Assembly (NCBI GenBank): GCA_016703425.1
Contig: JADJCA010000016.1
Span: 186,001-250,000, forward strand
Source of the DNA: Myxococcales bacterium
GTDB taxonomy: Bacteria; Myxococcota_A; Polyangia; Polyangiales; Polyangiaceae
Direction of reading: 5' to 3'
DNA length: 64,000 nt
The notes below the pieces were generated by a model. That model saw only the letters and a list, made by a program, of their open reading frames with translations, made no database searches and was not told where the DNA came from. Below, piece by piece: positions 1 to 8,323 of this stretch (the first letter of the stretch is position 1; the number at the start of each line of letters is the position of its first letter). The translations under genes were made by a program, and so were the position numbers.

Positions 1-334
1 AGACGTGCGCCATGACGAGCTTCTGATCGACGAGCGAGTTTCCCTCGAGGAGGTACGCGTAGCTCGGGTTGTTGTTGATAACCATCTCGTAGATCTTCGA
101 GAGGCCGTACTCGTAGCTCTTCGAGAGCTGCTCGTACTCCATGCCGTAGCGCCAGTGCGGATAGCGGTTCGGGAAGCCCCCGTAGGCCGCGATCTCGTTC
201 ATCTGGTCGTAGCTGAGGATCTCGTAGACGACGGGAAAGAAGTCGAGCCCCGCTTCGCGGGCGAACTTCTCGATGCGCTCTTGTTCGGCGCGGAGGTACG
301 GCGGCAAAGCGGTCTTGAGCGCGAACTCACTCAT
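1..334 (-). CDS. SpoVR family protein, N-terminal part (cut by window edge)
   Basis: The 111 codons present begin MSEFALKTALPP and contain the family's typical N-terminal blocks, including FFPVVYEILSYDQMNEIAAY, GGFPNRYPHWR, YGLSKIYEMVINNNPSYAYL and the start of the QKLVMAHV segment. SpoVR was named for spore cortex formation in Bacillus, but homologues are widespread in non-sporeformers, usually in one operon with a YeaH/DUF444 protein and the PrkA kinase. The biochemical activity is not established. The ATG at 334 is the first start in frame. It lies 73 bp downstream of the DUF444 gene stop on the same strand, which supports a shared operon. The remaining three quarters of the protein lie outside the window. 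Confidence 0.93.
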   Translation of the reverse strand, partial: MSEFALKTALPPYLRAEQERIEKFAREAGLDFFPVVYEILSYDQMNEIAAYGGFPNRYPHWRYGMEYEQLSKSYEYGLSKIYEMVINNNPSYAYLLEGNSLVDQKLVMAHV

Positions 335-407
335 CGAATTTCCTTCCGATCATCGGCAACGGAATCGGCAGAGGGCTGAGGCTGAGGATGTCATCGGACG
401 CAGGTCC

Positions 408-1522
408 TCAGGCACCCTTCCCGAGAAAGTCTTTGATGCTCCCCACGATGGCGTCCTTGTCGCGAATCTCCGACAAGACGACGCGATCGTCGCGGTTGAA
501 GTGGTCGCGCAGATCCTTGATGAACTGCCCTGAGCCGTAGGGGCTCTCGACCTGGCCGTAGGCGAACATGTTCACCCGCGGGAGGATCTGACCGTTTGAG
601 GATCTCGACACACTGCGAGCGTGTCGTCCATCGACCAGTTGTCCCCGTCGGAGAAGTGGAACGGGTAGATGTTCCACTCTTCGGGCGGGTAGTGGTCTTC
701 GATGAGCTGCGCGCAGAGCTTGTAGGCACTCGAGATCATGGTGCCGCCGCTCTCCCGCGTGTGAAAGAACGTGTCTCGGTCGACCTCGCGGGCCACGGCA
801 TCGTGGATGATGTAGCGGCTCTCGAGGCCCTTGTATTGCTTCTGCAGCCACGCATCGATCCAGAAGCTCTCGATGCGCACGATCTCCTTCTGCTCGTCAC
901 CCATGGAGCCGGAGACGTCCATCATGTAGATGATGACGGCGTTGGCGACGGGCTCCGATTGCGTCTTCCACGCGCGGTAGCGCTTGTCGTCGGGAATGGG
1001 AACGACGAGGGGATTCTCGGGCTTGTAGATGCCCATCGAGATCTGACGCTTGAGGGCCTCGCGGTACGTGCGACGGAAGTGCCGCAGCGACTCGGGACCG
1101 ACGCGGCGAATCCCCGTGTAGCGATCCTTCTCGTTGACGATCTTCGACTTTCCCTTGTCCATGATGTCGGGGAGCTCGAGCTCTTCGCCGAGGATCTCGG
1201 CGAGCTCGTCGAGCGTCACGTCGACTTCGAGGACGTGTTCGCCGGCGCCCTTGCCGGCCTGCTTGCCGTCGCCCGGCTCGTCGCCTTGCTCGCCGCTCAC
1301 GGGATCGCCGACGTCGCCGTCACCCTGCCCGGCCCCGCCCGATTGCTTGTCGCCGAAGCGGAAGCGCGGAATGTCGATCTGCGGGATCGGGATGGAGACG
1401 ACGTCTTTCCCCTTCCGCCCGATGAGCTCGCCTTGCGAGATGTACTTCCGGAGGTTCTGGCGGATGCGACCGCGGACGATGTTGCGGAACCGAGAGTGGT
1501 CCTGGTCGATCTTCAGGGACAT
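408..1522 (-). CDS. DUF444 (YeaH/YhbH) VWA-like protein, two frameshifts as sequenced
   Basis: Starting at MSLKIDQDHSRFRNIVRGR, the product matches the YeaH/YhbH (DUF444) family. It has a Gly/Asp/Glu-rich linker and a VWA-like MIDAS site, MMDVSGSMGDEQ, followed by ESGGTMISSAY and HFSDGDNW. Near 604-619 the reading shifts after DDTLAVC to a frame reading CVEILKR. Near 587-597 it shifts again to QILPRVNMFAYGQV, which runs to the TCA stop at 408. All three pieces match consecutive parts of one family member, so one continuous gene is almost certain. Two single-base indels about 20 bp apart suggest sequencing error or very recent decay. The usual third partner, the PrkA kinase, is not upstream; a subtilase is. 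As read, the protein would end early and lose about 65 residues. Confidence 0.9.
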
Positions 1523-1580
1523 CGCCCCGAAGAGTATCCGGGTTTTCGCGCTTGGGTAGCCGCTCTTGCAGTCCCGCAAT

Positions 1581-1676
1581 CGTGAACGTGCCCGTGAACG
1601 TGCACGATTTCACCGTCCCCTTGCTCTCCCCTGTCGCCATGGCCCGGGCACGTCCACGGGCACGGGCACGTTCACG
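1581..1676. repeat. 16-bp perfect inverted repeat between subtilase and DUF444 genes
   Basis: CGTGAACGTGCCCGTG at 1581-1596 is the exact reverse complement of 1661-1676, with about 64 bp between the arms. Each arm is itself made of repeated CGTGAACGTG or CACGGGCA units. It occupies the 171-bp gap between the end of the subtilase gene (1694) and the DUF444 start (1522), both transcribed leftward. It could form a long GC-rich stem in the intercistronic RNA and act as a processing or attenuation site. Function is inference. Confidence 0.6.
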
Positions 1677-1693
1677 GGTGGCGAGAGCAGCCC

Positions 1694-3436
1694 CTACGTC
1701 GGCTTCCGGTCGAGCCCCAGCCGCGCCAGCCAAAGGAGGACGGCGATGTTCGCGACGGCAAACACCCGCAGCAAGAACGTGCCCATCGGGAACGCTACGT
1801 CGGCCATGAGCGCGGTCTGCGCCAGGAGCGCCGCGGCCCCGACGGCAAACCCGCCGAGGACAGGCCGGAGCGACCGAACGCCAAAGAAGACCGCGTAGCC
1901 CAAGAGCGCCGGCCCGGCGCTGGCCAGGAGCAACCAGCGATGCAAGCTGTGCCCGACGAAGAGGTCCCATTCGCCGAAGGGCCGCATGAGGAGCTCCGCA
2001 AGAGGCCGTGCTTCGCCGAGCGTCGGGAGGACGCCCAAAAGCGGCAAGAAGGGCAAGAGCCCGACGCCAGCAACGAGTGAGGCCACGACGGCGCCAGGCG
2101 TCAGGAACAACCAACCGCGCTTCCGCACGCGCATCGCCACGAGGGCAAAGAAGGCCACGATGGCGAGCGCCCGCTCGAGGGCCCGCGCCCAGTGCGTGCG
2201 GAGGACGGCGTTGCCGGCGTCGAGGAGGCCCGCGCCGTAGAGCTTGGCGTCGTCCTTTGCGGCGGCCGTGCCCGTGAGGGCGGAGCGAAGCGCGTCGGGT
2301 GAGCTAACGCCGAGCCCCGCCACGAGCGCTGCGGCGCCGGCCACGTGGGGCGACGCCATGCTCGTGCCGTTGAAGGTGCCGAAGAGCTCACACTTGTTCT
2401 TCCCGCCGTCGCAGATGGTCTGCTGCGTCACCGACACGCCCGGCGCGGCGATGCCGACTTGCGGGCCTCGCGACGAGAACCACGCGATGCGGTCGCCGCT
2501 GTCGGTGGCGCTGACGGCGAGGACGCCCGGGTACGCGGCCGGGTACCCGACAGAGCGACCGCTGTTGCCGGCCGCCGCGACGATAAGGACGCCCTTTCGT
2601 TCCGCGTAGCGGACGGCCTTCTCAAGGACCGACGCGGGCCTTGGCCCGCCGAGCGACAGGTTGATGATCTGCGCGCCGTGATCGGCCGCGTAGCGAATCC
2701 CCTCCGCGACGTCGGCCAGCGTGCCCCAACCGTTCTTGTTGAGCACTTTGACAGGCATCAGGTTCGCGCAGTGCGCGAGACCTGCGACGCCGCGCTCGTT
2801 GTTCGTCGTTTGCGCGATGGTGCCCGCGACGTGCGTGCCGTGGCCTTGGTCGTCGTAGGCCTCGTCGACGTCGTGCACGAAGTTGTAGCCGCCCTTGCAA
2901 CGCGTCCCTTGAAGGTCCGTGCCGCGCGTGAACGGTCCCTTGTCGAAACACGCGACGCCGGTGTCGATGACGGCCACCGTCACGCCATGGCCGCAGCCGT
3001 AATCCCACGCGCGCTCGGCCCCGACGCGGGCCAAGTGCCACTGCTTCTCCTTGTAGAGCGGATCGTTGGGGACGAACGATGCGCGGAAGACAAGGCTCTC
3101 TTCGAGGGCCTCGACGTGCGCGTCTCCGCGGAGGCGCTCGATGGCGCGGGCCAAGACCGAACGGTCCTCCGTGCCGCGCAAGAGCGCCAGGTGATCGCCC
3201 TCCGGCGACGACGTGCTGTTCCAATCGAGCGTCGCGCCGAGATCGCGGACCTTGGCGCGAAGCCCCTCGAGCGCCGCCCCGTCCACGTCGTCTTTGAGGT
3301 CGACCACGTATTCCGACGGAACGGCCTCCGTCTCTTCCGAGAGGTCCTCTGCGCCCTGTGCGGAGGCAAGTGGGCTCATCGTCGACGCGGCGACGAAGGC
3401 GGAGAGGAGCAGCGCGATGCGGGGCAAGCTTGGCAT
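1694..3436 (-). CDS. Subtilisin-like S8 serine protease with polytopic membrane C-terminus
   Basis: The full subtilase triad is visible: Asp in VAVIDTGVA (about residue 158), His in GHGTHVAG (about 199), the oxyanion Asn in AAAGNSG, and Ser in NGTSMASPHVAG (about 359). The chosen ATG at 3436 begins a signal peptide (MPSLPRIALLLSAFVAAS, cleavage near ASAQ); an in-frame ATG at 3481 would put charged residues before it. An inhibitor-like I9-type segment precedes the catalytic domain. After the protease domain there are about 160 residues with several hydrophobic helices (AIVAFFALVAM, VVASLVAGVGLLPFLPLLG, LLLASAGPALLGYAVFF and more), so the enzyme is probably held in the inner membrane with its catalytic domain outside the cytoplasm. 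A multi-pass tail is unusual for S8 proteases. The substrate is unknown. Confidence 0.93.
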   Translation of the reverse strand: MPSLPRIALLLSAFVAASTMSPLASAQGAEDLSEETEAVPSEYVVDLKDDVDGAALEGLRAKVRDLGATLDWNSTSSPEGDHLALLRGTEDRSVLARAIERLRGDAHVEALEESLVFRASFVPNDPLYKEKQWHLARVGAERAWDYGCGHGVTVAVIDTGVACFDKGPFTRGTDLQGTRCKGGYNFVHDVDEAYDDQGHGTHVAGTIAQTTNNERGVAGLAHCANLMPVKVLNKNGWGTLADVAEGIRYAADHGAQIINLSLGGPRPASVLEKAVRYAERKGVLIVAAAGNSGRSVGYPAAYPGVLAVSATDSGDRIAWFSSRGPQVGIAAPGVSVTQQTICDGGKNKCELFGTFNGTSMASPHVAGAAALVAGLGVSSPDALRSALTGTAAAKDDAKLYGAGLLDAGNAVLRTHWARALERALAIVAFFALVAMRVRKRGWLFLTPGAVVASLVAGVGLLPFLPLLGVLPTLGEARPLAELLMRPFGEWDLFVGHSLHRWLLLASAGPALLGYAVFFGVRSLRPVLGGFAVGAAALLAQTALMADVAFPMGTFLLRVFAVANIAVLLWLARLGLDRKPT

Positions 3437-3876
3437 AGGTCCTCGCGACGAAACGCGTGAAGAACCCGAATCATGCCCCACGACTGCACGAACCGGTAGC
3501 GGGGCATGGGCAGACCCCGCACAAGGCCGTGAACAGCGCGCGTTGGGGCTCGAAATGATGTGACTATTCGAGGGTCAGCGGGGCCGCCGCGCCGGCCCCG
3601 CGATCCCGATGCGGGTCTCGGAGGTCGGAAACGTCGACCAATCGGGGGCCTCGGTGCGCTCGGTCAGCGGCGCTTCCTCGTCGTCGACCAAGGTGTCGAA
3701 GGGCAGTCGACGCTCTGGGATCGTAAACGGGGTCATATCCGGAGGTGGATGCACCCCACGTGCCCCTCCGCCCTTCCAGTGAAATCAACGAGTCGCACAG
3801 TGTAGGGGTGCGATACCGAGGCCGCACTGGATCGCGGGCGACGCGGCGGGATTTTGCGCGCCCGAGGGCATGGTCA
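3437..3876. other. 440-bp spacer between mtnA and the subtilase gene
   Basis: Apart from one possible 53-codon gene (3575-3736, minus), I see no recognisable coding domain, RNA gene, strong hairpin or repeat. Longer frames here have the arginine-rich composition typical of GC-driven spurious frames. The part next to 3437 must hold the subtilase promoter if that gene is not co-transcribed with the small gene. Confidence 0.5.
3575..3736 (-). CDS. Possible small acidic protein, 53 aa
   Basis: An ATG at 3736 opens a frame reading MTPFTIPERRLPFDTLVDDE and ending in GPARRPR before a TGA at 3575. Its composition is balanced (Asp/Glu/Thr-rich middle, few arginines), unlike the Arg/Ala/Pro-rich shadow frames that overlap it. 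No family is recognised and no strong Shine-Dalgarno is seen. It may be a real small gene or chance; comparison with related genomes would decide. Confidence 0.35.
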   Translation of the reverse strand: MTPFTIPERRLPFDTLVDDEEAPLTERTEAPDWSTFPTSETRIGIAGPARRPR

Positions 3877-4995
3877 CTAGCCGAGGCGAGCGAGCCGCGC
3901 CAGGGACTCCTCATCGAGCGGCGAGGCGACCCCGCGCTCGGTCACGAGCGCACGCACGAGACGCGCCGGCGTGACATCGAAGGCTGGATTCATCGCGACG
4001 GCACCGTCGGGTGCAATCTGCACCGCGTCGTTGCCGACCCGCATCGTCGTCACCTCGTCGCCGCCACGATTCTCGATGGGGATGTCAGCGCCGGTGGCCG
4101 TGGCCAGGTCGACGGTGCTAAAGGGCGCCGCGACGATGAGCGGGATGTCGTGCATCTTCGCGAGGCACGCGAGCGAGTAGGTTCCGACCTTGTTGGCGAC
4201 GTCGCCGTTTCTCGCGACGCGGTCGGCGCCGACGATGACGGCCGTGATGTCACCTCGTTGCATCAACACGGCGGCCATCGAATCGGTGAGGACCGTGACA
4301 GGCACCGCGTCGCGCATCAGCTCCCACGCCGTGATGCGCGAGCCCTGGAGGACAGGCCTCGTCTCGGCCACGAAGACGCGCGTTAGCTTGTGCGCGGCGC
4401 GAGCGGAGCGAACGATGCCCAGCGCCGAGCCATAACCGCCGGTGGCCAACGCTCCGGCGTTGCAGTGAACGAGGACCGCCCCCGCAGGCACGTGACCCAT
4501 CCCCAGCTCGCCGATGGTGCGGCACGCAGCCACGTCTTCACGGTGAATCGCACGAGCCTCGCGGGCCAAGGCATCGTGGCGCTCGGGCCCCGGCGCCGGC
4601 GCCACCGACTCGGCGCGCGTCATCATGCGACCGACGGCCCAGGCGAGGTTCACCGCCGTGGGGCGCGTTCGCCGCAGCCGCTCGGCGGCGAGGGACATCT
4701 GCTCCATGAACGCGGCGGCGGGTGCGTCTGCTGCGGCGTGCGCCGCGAGCACCAGGCCGTAAGCGGCGGCAATGCCGATGGCCGGCGCCCCGCGCACGGC
4801 GAGAGACCGAATGGCCCCCTCGACCTGGTCGCACTGGCTGAGCAACTCGTAGTGCTCCTCGCGAGGGAGGCCTCGCTGATCGAGCATGCAGACCACGCGA
4901 TCGCCCGGCATCAGCTCAACGGCAGAGTACTTTCCGCCTGAGATCGGCTCCGGGTGTGGCAACGCGAGGCCCGTGCGCAGCGTCGGCAGGTTCAA
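3877..4995 (-). CDS. mtnA: S-methyl-5-thioribose-1-phosphate isomerase
   Basis: MtnA converts methylthioribose-1-phosphate to methylthioribulose-1-phosphate in the methionine salvage pathway. The 372-residue product carries the family blocks RGAPAIGIAAAYG, RPTAVNLAWAVGRM, VHCNAGALATGGYG with the catalytic cysteine, ETRPVLQGSRITAWEL, and GADRVARNGDVANKVGTY with the catalytic aspartate. Length is normal for the family. The start is taken as TTG at 4995, preceded by AAGGA on the minus strand. No other salvage genes are adjacent. The next gene upstream on the strand is the small protein ending at 5064. Confidence 0.96.
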   Translation of the reverse strand: MNLPTLRTGLALPHPEPISGGKYSAVELMPGDRVVCMLDQRGLPREEHYELLSQCDQVEGAIRSLAVRGAPAIGIAAAYGLVLAAHAAADAPAAAFMEQMSLAAERLRRTRPTAVNLAWAVGRMMTRAESVAPAPGPERHDALAREARAIHREDVAACRTIGELGMGHVPAGAVLVHCNAGALATGGYGSALGIVRSARAAHKLTRVFVAETRPVLQGSRITAWELMRDAVPVTVLTDSMAAVLMQRGDITAVIVGADRVARNGDVANKVGTYSLACLAKMHDIPLIVAAPFSTVDLATATGADIPIENRGGDEVTTMRVGNDAVQIAPDGAVAMNPAFDVTPARLVRALVTERGVASPLDEESLARLARLG

Positions 4996-5063
4996 CTCAG
5001 CATCCTTCTTTCTCGCTCTCGCTTCTTCTTCTGGCGGTCGTTGGTCGAGTCTTGATTCGGATA

Positions 5064-5309
5064 CTAGGAAACGGGACCGCGGTGCGCCATGCGGGCGGCC
5101 ACCTCTTCGCCGAAGTGGGTGAAGTCTTCGGCGGCGCGCGCCTTGTCGCCGTGAAGGTAGGCGCGCAGGCCGTCGGCGGCGAGCATGGCCAGGCTTACGT
5201 TGACGCCGCTCTCGGCGAGCGTAGCCCCGACGTCAGGGTTCTTGAGGAGGCGCTCCAGGTCAGAGAAGACCTCACCGACTTCGCCAAGCGCACGTGAGCC
5301 GTCCATCAT
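5064..5309 (-). CDS. Small helical hypothetical protein, 81 aa
   Basis: From the ATG at 5309 the product begins MMDGSRALGEVGEVFSDLER and is predominantly helical and acidic, with a GLRAYLHGDKARAAEDF segment that resembles a short TPR-like helix pair. Upstream codons in frame are arginine-rich and overlap the divergent histidine kinase gene region, so the shorter start is preferred. It lies 68 bp upstream of mtnA on the same strand. No function can be assigned from sequence. Confidence 0.6.
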   Translation of the reverse strand: MMDGSRALGEVGEVFSDLERLLKNPDVGATLAESGVNVSLAMLAADGLRAYLHGDKARAAEDFTHFGEEVAARMAHRGPVS

Positions 5310-5398
5310 CGCGCCAGCGTACACGCTCGCGCGCCCGGTTCGCACCTCGCGACACGCACCTCGCGACAGGGCCCGCGCACCGTGTAGCATCCCGAGCG

Positions 5399-7339
5399 AT
5401 GCCCAAGCACGAGCAGGCCCTCGGCGCCGAAGCTTACCGGGCACTCTTCGAGCAGACCCCGCTCGCGGTCATTGTCTGGAACCAGGCCGGCGAGGTCGTC
5501 GCGTGGAACGCGGCGGCGACGCACATCTTCGGCCACGAGGCCGGGTCAGTGCTCGGCTCGAAGGCGCTGGCGCTCATCGTCCCAGAGCCGGTGCGGACCT
5601 TCGTGGAAGAGACCTGGGCCAAGCTCGCAGGAGCAGGCGCACAACGCGTGACGCACGCAAACCAAACCCGCGACGGGCGAACCATCCTCTGCGAGTGGCA
5701 CCTCACTCCCCTTGTAAGCGACGCTGGTGAGCCTGCCGGCGTCCTCACCATCGCCACCGACGTGACCCAGCGCGTCCTGGAGAACGACGCGCTCAAGCGC
5801 TCGGAGGGGCGCTTTCGTACGCTCATCGAAGTGACGCCCGACGCGGTTTGCGTGACGCGCAACGAGCGCTTCGTCTACGTCAACCCGGCCTTCGTTCGGT
5901 ACCTCGGCTACGGCTCCGCCGAGGAGGTGCTTCAGCTCGGGGCCGACGCGGTCCTCGCGGCCGGCGAGGCCGACAAGGCGCGCGCGCGTGGCGTCGAACT
6001 GCGCAAGAAGCGCGTGGTGCCACCGATGGCATACACCCTTCGGCGCAAGGGCGGCGAACCCGCCCAATGCGAGATCATCAGCATGCTCGTCGATTTCGAG
6101 GGCGAGACCTGCACGCTCTCGACGATCCGCGACCTCACGGAGCGACGGCAAATGCAGGCGCGACTCCTGCAATCCGACCGCATGGCGTCGGTGGGCACGC
6201 TGGCCGCCGGCGTGGCCCATGAGATCAACAACCCGATCGCCTACATGAAGACCAACCTCGACGTGCTCATCGGACGATCGTTGCCAGAGCTGACGCGCCA
6301 GTTGGCGCTCCTCTCCGATGAGACCGGCGCGGCGACCGGACACCTCGCCGACCGCCTTCGAGACATCACGAGCATGGTCTCCATCGTGCACGAAGGCACC
6401 GAGCGCGTGCGCGGCATCGTGCGCGACCTCAAGACCTTCTCGCGCGCCGACACCAACGTCGCGCCCGTCGACGTCGTTCGGGTCCTCGACGCGAGCATCA
6501 ACTTGGCGTGGAACGAGATCCGGCACCGCGCCACGCTCATCCGCGAATACGGCGACGTCCCCCCCGTCGAGGCCAACGAGTCGCGCTTGGGGCAGGTCTT
6601 TTTGAACCTCCTCCTGAACGCGGCCCAAGCGATCCCCGTCGGCGACGTCTCGACGCACGAGATTCGCGTCGTGAGTCGAACCACGGAGGCGGGCAAGGTC
6701 GCGGTCACCGTCAGCGACACGGGCATCGGCATCGCCACGGAAGCGCGCGCCCGCATCTTCGATCCCTTCTTCACCACGAAGCCGGAAGGCGTCGGTACGG
6801 GCCTGGGCCTGTGGGTTAGCCAGGGGATCGTCAACGCCCTCCACGGCTCGATCGAAATCACGAGCGAAGAGGGGCGAGGGACCTCGGTGACGGTCACGCT
6901 GCCGAGTCGCTTCCCCACCTTCGGCGGCCCCGAAGTGCCGCATCGCCGCGGCCGCATCCTCGTCGTCGATGAGGAGCCTTCCCTTGGGAGCGCGCTCTCC
7001 ATCGCCCTCTACGCCGAGCACGACGTCGTCGCGGCGACGTCAGGAAAAGACGCCGTGTCGCTCTTGCGACGGCTCGGAATGTTCGACGTGATCTTCTGCG
7101 AGGCTGAGCTGCTCGACCAGACGGGCCTGGAGGTCTACCTCGAAGCCACCCGCGAGAACCCGGCGCTCGCGCCACGGTTCGTCTTCGCCCTCGGTCATTC
7201 GGCGAGCCCCGAGACGCGGGAGGCGCTCGCCGCGCTACCGAACGCGTTGGTCCAGAAGCCCTTCGGCGTCTCGCGCCTCATCGACGTGGTGCGAACGCAA
7301 ATCGAACGGACGCGGCCGTCGTTGGCTCCGCCGCGGTAG
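5399..7339 (+). CDS. Hybrid sensor histidine kinase, PAS-PAS-HisKA-HATPase-degenerate REC
   Basis: The 646-residue cytoplasmic protein (no membrane segment) has two PAS domains (about 10-125 and 140-250) and an H-box with His274 in GVAHEINNP. The ATPase domain shows N-box FLNLLLNAAQ, VSDTGIGIA, FDPFFTTKP and GTGLGLW. A C-terminal receiver-like domain starts at RILVVDEEP (about 519-646). In the receiver the conserved lysine is present (K620 in QKPFG), but the phospho-acceptor position at the end of strand 3 reads IFCEAEL, with Glu568 where Asp is expected. The receiver is therefore probably not phosphorylated normally. No separate response regulator gene is adjacent. The ATG at 5399 is chosen because PAS homology begins directly after it and upstream codons are arginine-rich. 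It is divergent from the 81-aa gene across 89 bp, which must hold both promoters. Confidence 0.93.
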   Translation: MPKHEQALGAEAYRALFEQTPLAVIVWNQAGEVVAWNAAATHIFGHEAGSVLGSKALALIVPEPVRTFVEETWAKLAGAGAQRVTHANQTRDGRTILCEWHLTPLVSDAGEPAGVLTIATDVTQRVLENDALKRSEGRFRTLIEVTPDAVCVTRNERFVYVNPAFVRYLGYGSAEEVLQLGADAVLAAGEADKARARGVELRKKRVVPPMAYTLRRKGGEPAQCEIISMLVDFEGETCTLSTIRDLTERRQMQARLLQSDRMASVGTLAAGVAHEINNPIAYMKTNLDVLIGRSLPELTRQLALLSDETGAATGHLADRLRDITSMVSIVHEGTERVRGIVRDLKTFSRADTNVAPVDVVRVLDASINLAWNEIRHRATLIREYGDVPPVEANESRLGQVFLNLLLNAAQAIPVGDVSTHEIRVVSRTTEAGKVAVTVSDTGIGIATEARARIFDPFFTTKPEGVGTGLGLWVSQGIVNALHGSIEITSEEGRGTSVTVTLPSRFPTFGGPEVPHRRGRILVVDEEPSLGSALSIALYAEHDVVAATSGKDAVSLLRRLGMFDVIFCEAELLDQTGLEVYLEATRENPALAPRFVFALGHSASPETREALAALPNALVQKPFGVSRLIDVVRTQIERTRPSLAPPR

Positions 7340-7391
7340 ATGCGCTACATCGCCGCGCGCTCACGACAAGGAGCGGCCGCGGTAGTGGCAG

Positions 7392-8210
7392 CTAGGGCGC
7401 GCCGAGCAACTCGCGCAGCTTGCTGACGTTGCGTGGCGGCCCGCCCAGCGACTCGGCGCGGTCGATGGCGTCTTTCGCTTCGAGCTTCCGGCTGAGTCGT
7501 AGGAGCGCGTAGGCGCGCCCAAGCTCGGCGGCGGCGAGCCACGGACGCTTCGCGCGAACCGCGTCGTAGGCGGCGAGCGCCGCGCCGAAGTCCTCGCGCA
7601 CGAGCGCGACGCTGGCGAGGCCGATGAGGCTGTCGACGGCGTTCGCATCGGCGCGCAGGGCGGAGCGATAGGCCACCTCGGCACCGGCGAGGTCTCTCGA
7701 GTGGAGCCGCACCAATCCGAGCGCGTGAAACGTCTCGGCGTCGGTGGCGCCGCGGCGTACGGCTTCCGCGAGGCGCTCCTCGGCGACCGCGCTCTCGCCC
7801 CAGCGTGCCGCGCGGAGCCCCGCGGTGCGGGGGCCCAAAGGAGAGGATGGCGCAGCGCGCGCCGCGTCGTCGTAGGCCTCGAGCGCCTCATCGAAGCGAT
7901 GGGCGAGCTCGAGCGCGTGGCCGAGCTCGAGAAACGGCGTTGGATCGTCCGGCGGTAAACGCTTCCGCAGCTCCTCCACGTTGACGCGAGCCTCTTTGAG
8001 ATCGCCGGTGATGGCCAAGACGCGCACGAAGAGCCGTCGCGCCGCAACGTCGTCGGGCTCTTTGCCGAGGTGGGCCGCCAGCACCACGAGCGCCTGGTCC
8101 TCCTTGCCCGTCCGCGCGAGGGCCATGGCACGATCGACGACGGGCGCCTTCGCGCAGCCCGTGGCGGCGCCGAGGGCGAGCGCAACGAAGAGGGCGAGGT
8201 GGGCCGCCAT
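7392..8210 (-). CDS. TPR-repeat lipoprotein
   Basis: The 272-residue product starts with a lipoprotein signal (MAAHLALFVALALGAATGC, lipobox ATGC). The rest is built of tetratricopeptide-like helix pairs, for example LELGHALELAHRFDEALEAY, FHALGLVRLHSRDLAGAEVA and LGRAYALLRLSRKLEAKDAI. It is probably an envelope-anchored protein-protein interaction scaffold; the partner cannot be told from sequence. It converges with the histidine kinase gene (52 bp between stops) and is divergent from the hydroxyacyl-CoA dehydrogenase gene. Confidence 0.85.
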   Translation of the reverse strand: MAAHLALFVALALGAATGCAKAPVVDRAMALARTGKEDQALVVLAAHLGKEPDDVAARRLFVRVLAITGDLKEARVNVEELRKRLPPDDPTPFLELGHALELAHRFDEALEAYDDAARAAPSSPLGPRTAGLRAARWGESAVAEERLAEAVRRGATDAETFHALGLVRLHSRDLAGAEVAYRSALRADANAVDSLIGLASVALVREDFGAALAAYDAVRAKRPWLAAAELGRAYALLRLSRKLEAKDAIDRAESLGGPPRNVSKLRELLGAP

Positions 8211-8323
8211 GGGAAGAGATTAGCCGCGATCCGCGCTCCGCGATGAGACTCGGATGGCGCCTGCCGGTCGCCGACCGCCGGCGACCGTAGCCGACGCCGC
8301 AGGTCTCCAGCTATAAGGGCGCG

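Noticed and set aside
5546..7021. 491-codon minus-strand frame opposite the histidine kinase
   Set aside because: Entirely antisense to clear PAS, HisKA and HATPase motifs.
7340..7391. Terminator between the histidine kinase and TPR lipoprotein genes
   Set aside because: Only the short GCGGCCGC palindrome is present; no stem-loop with a usable loop or T-tract.
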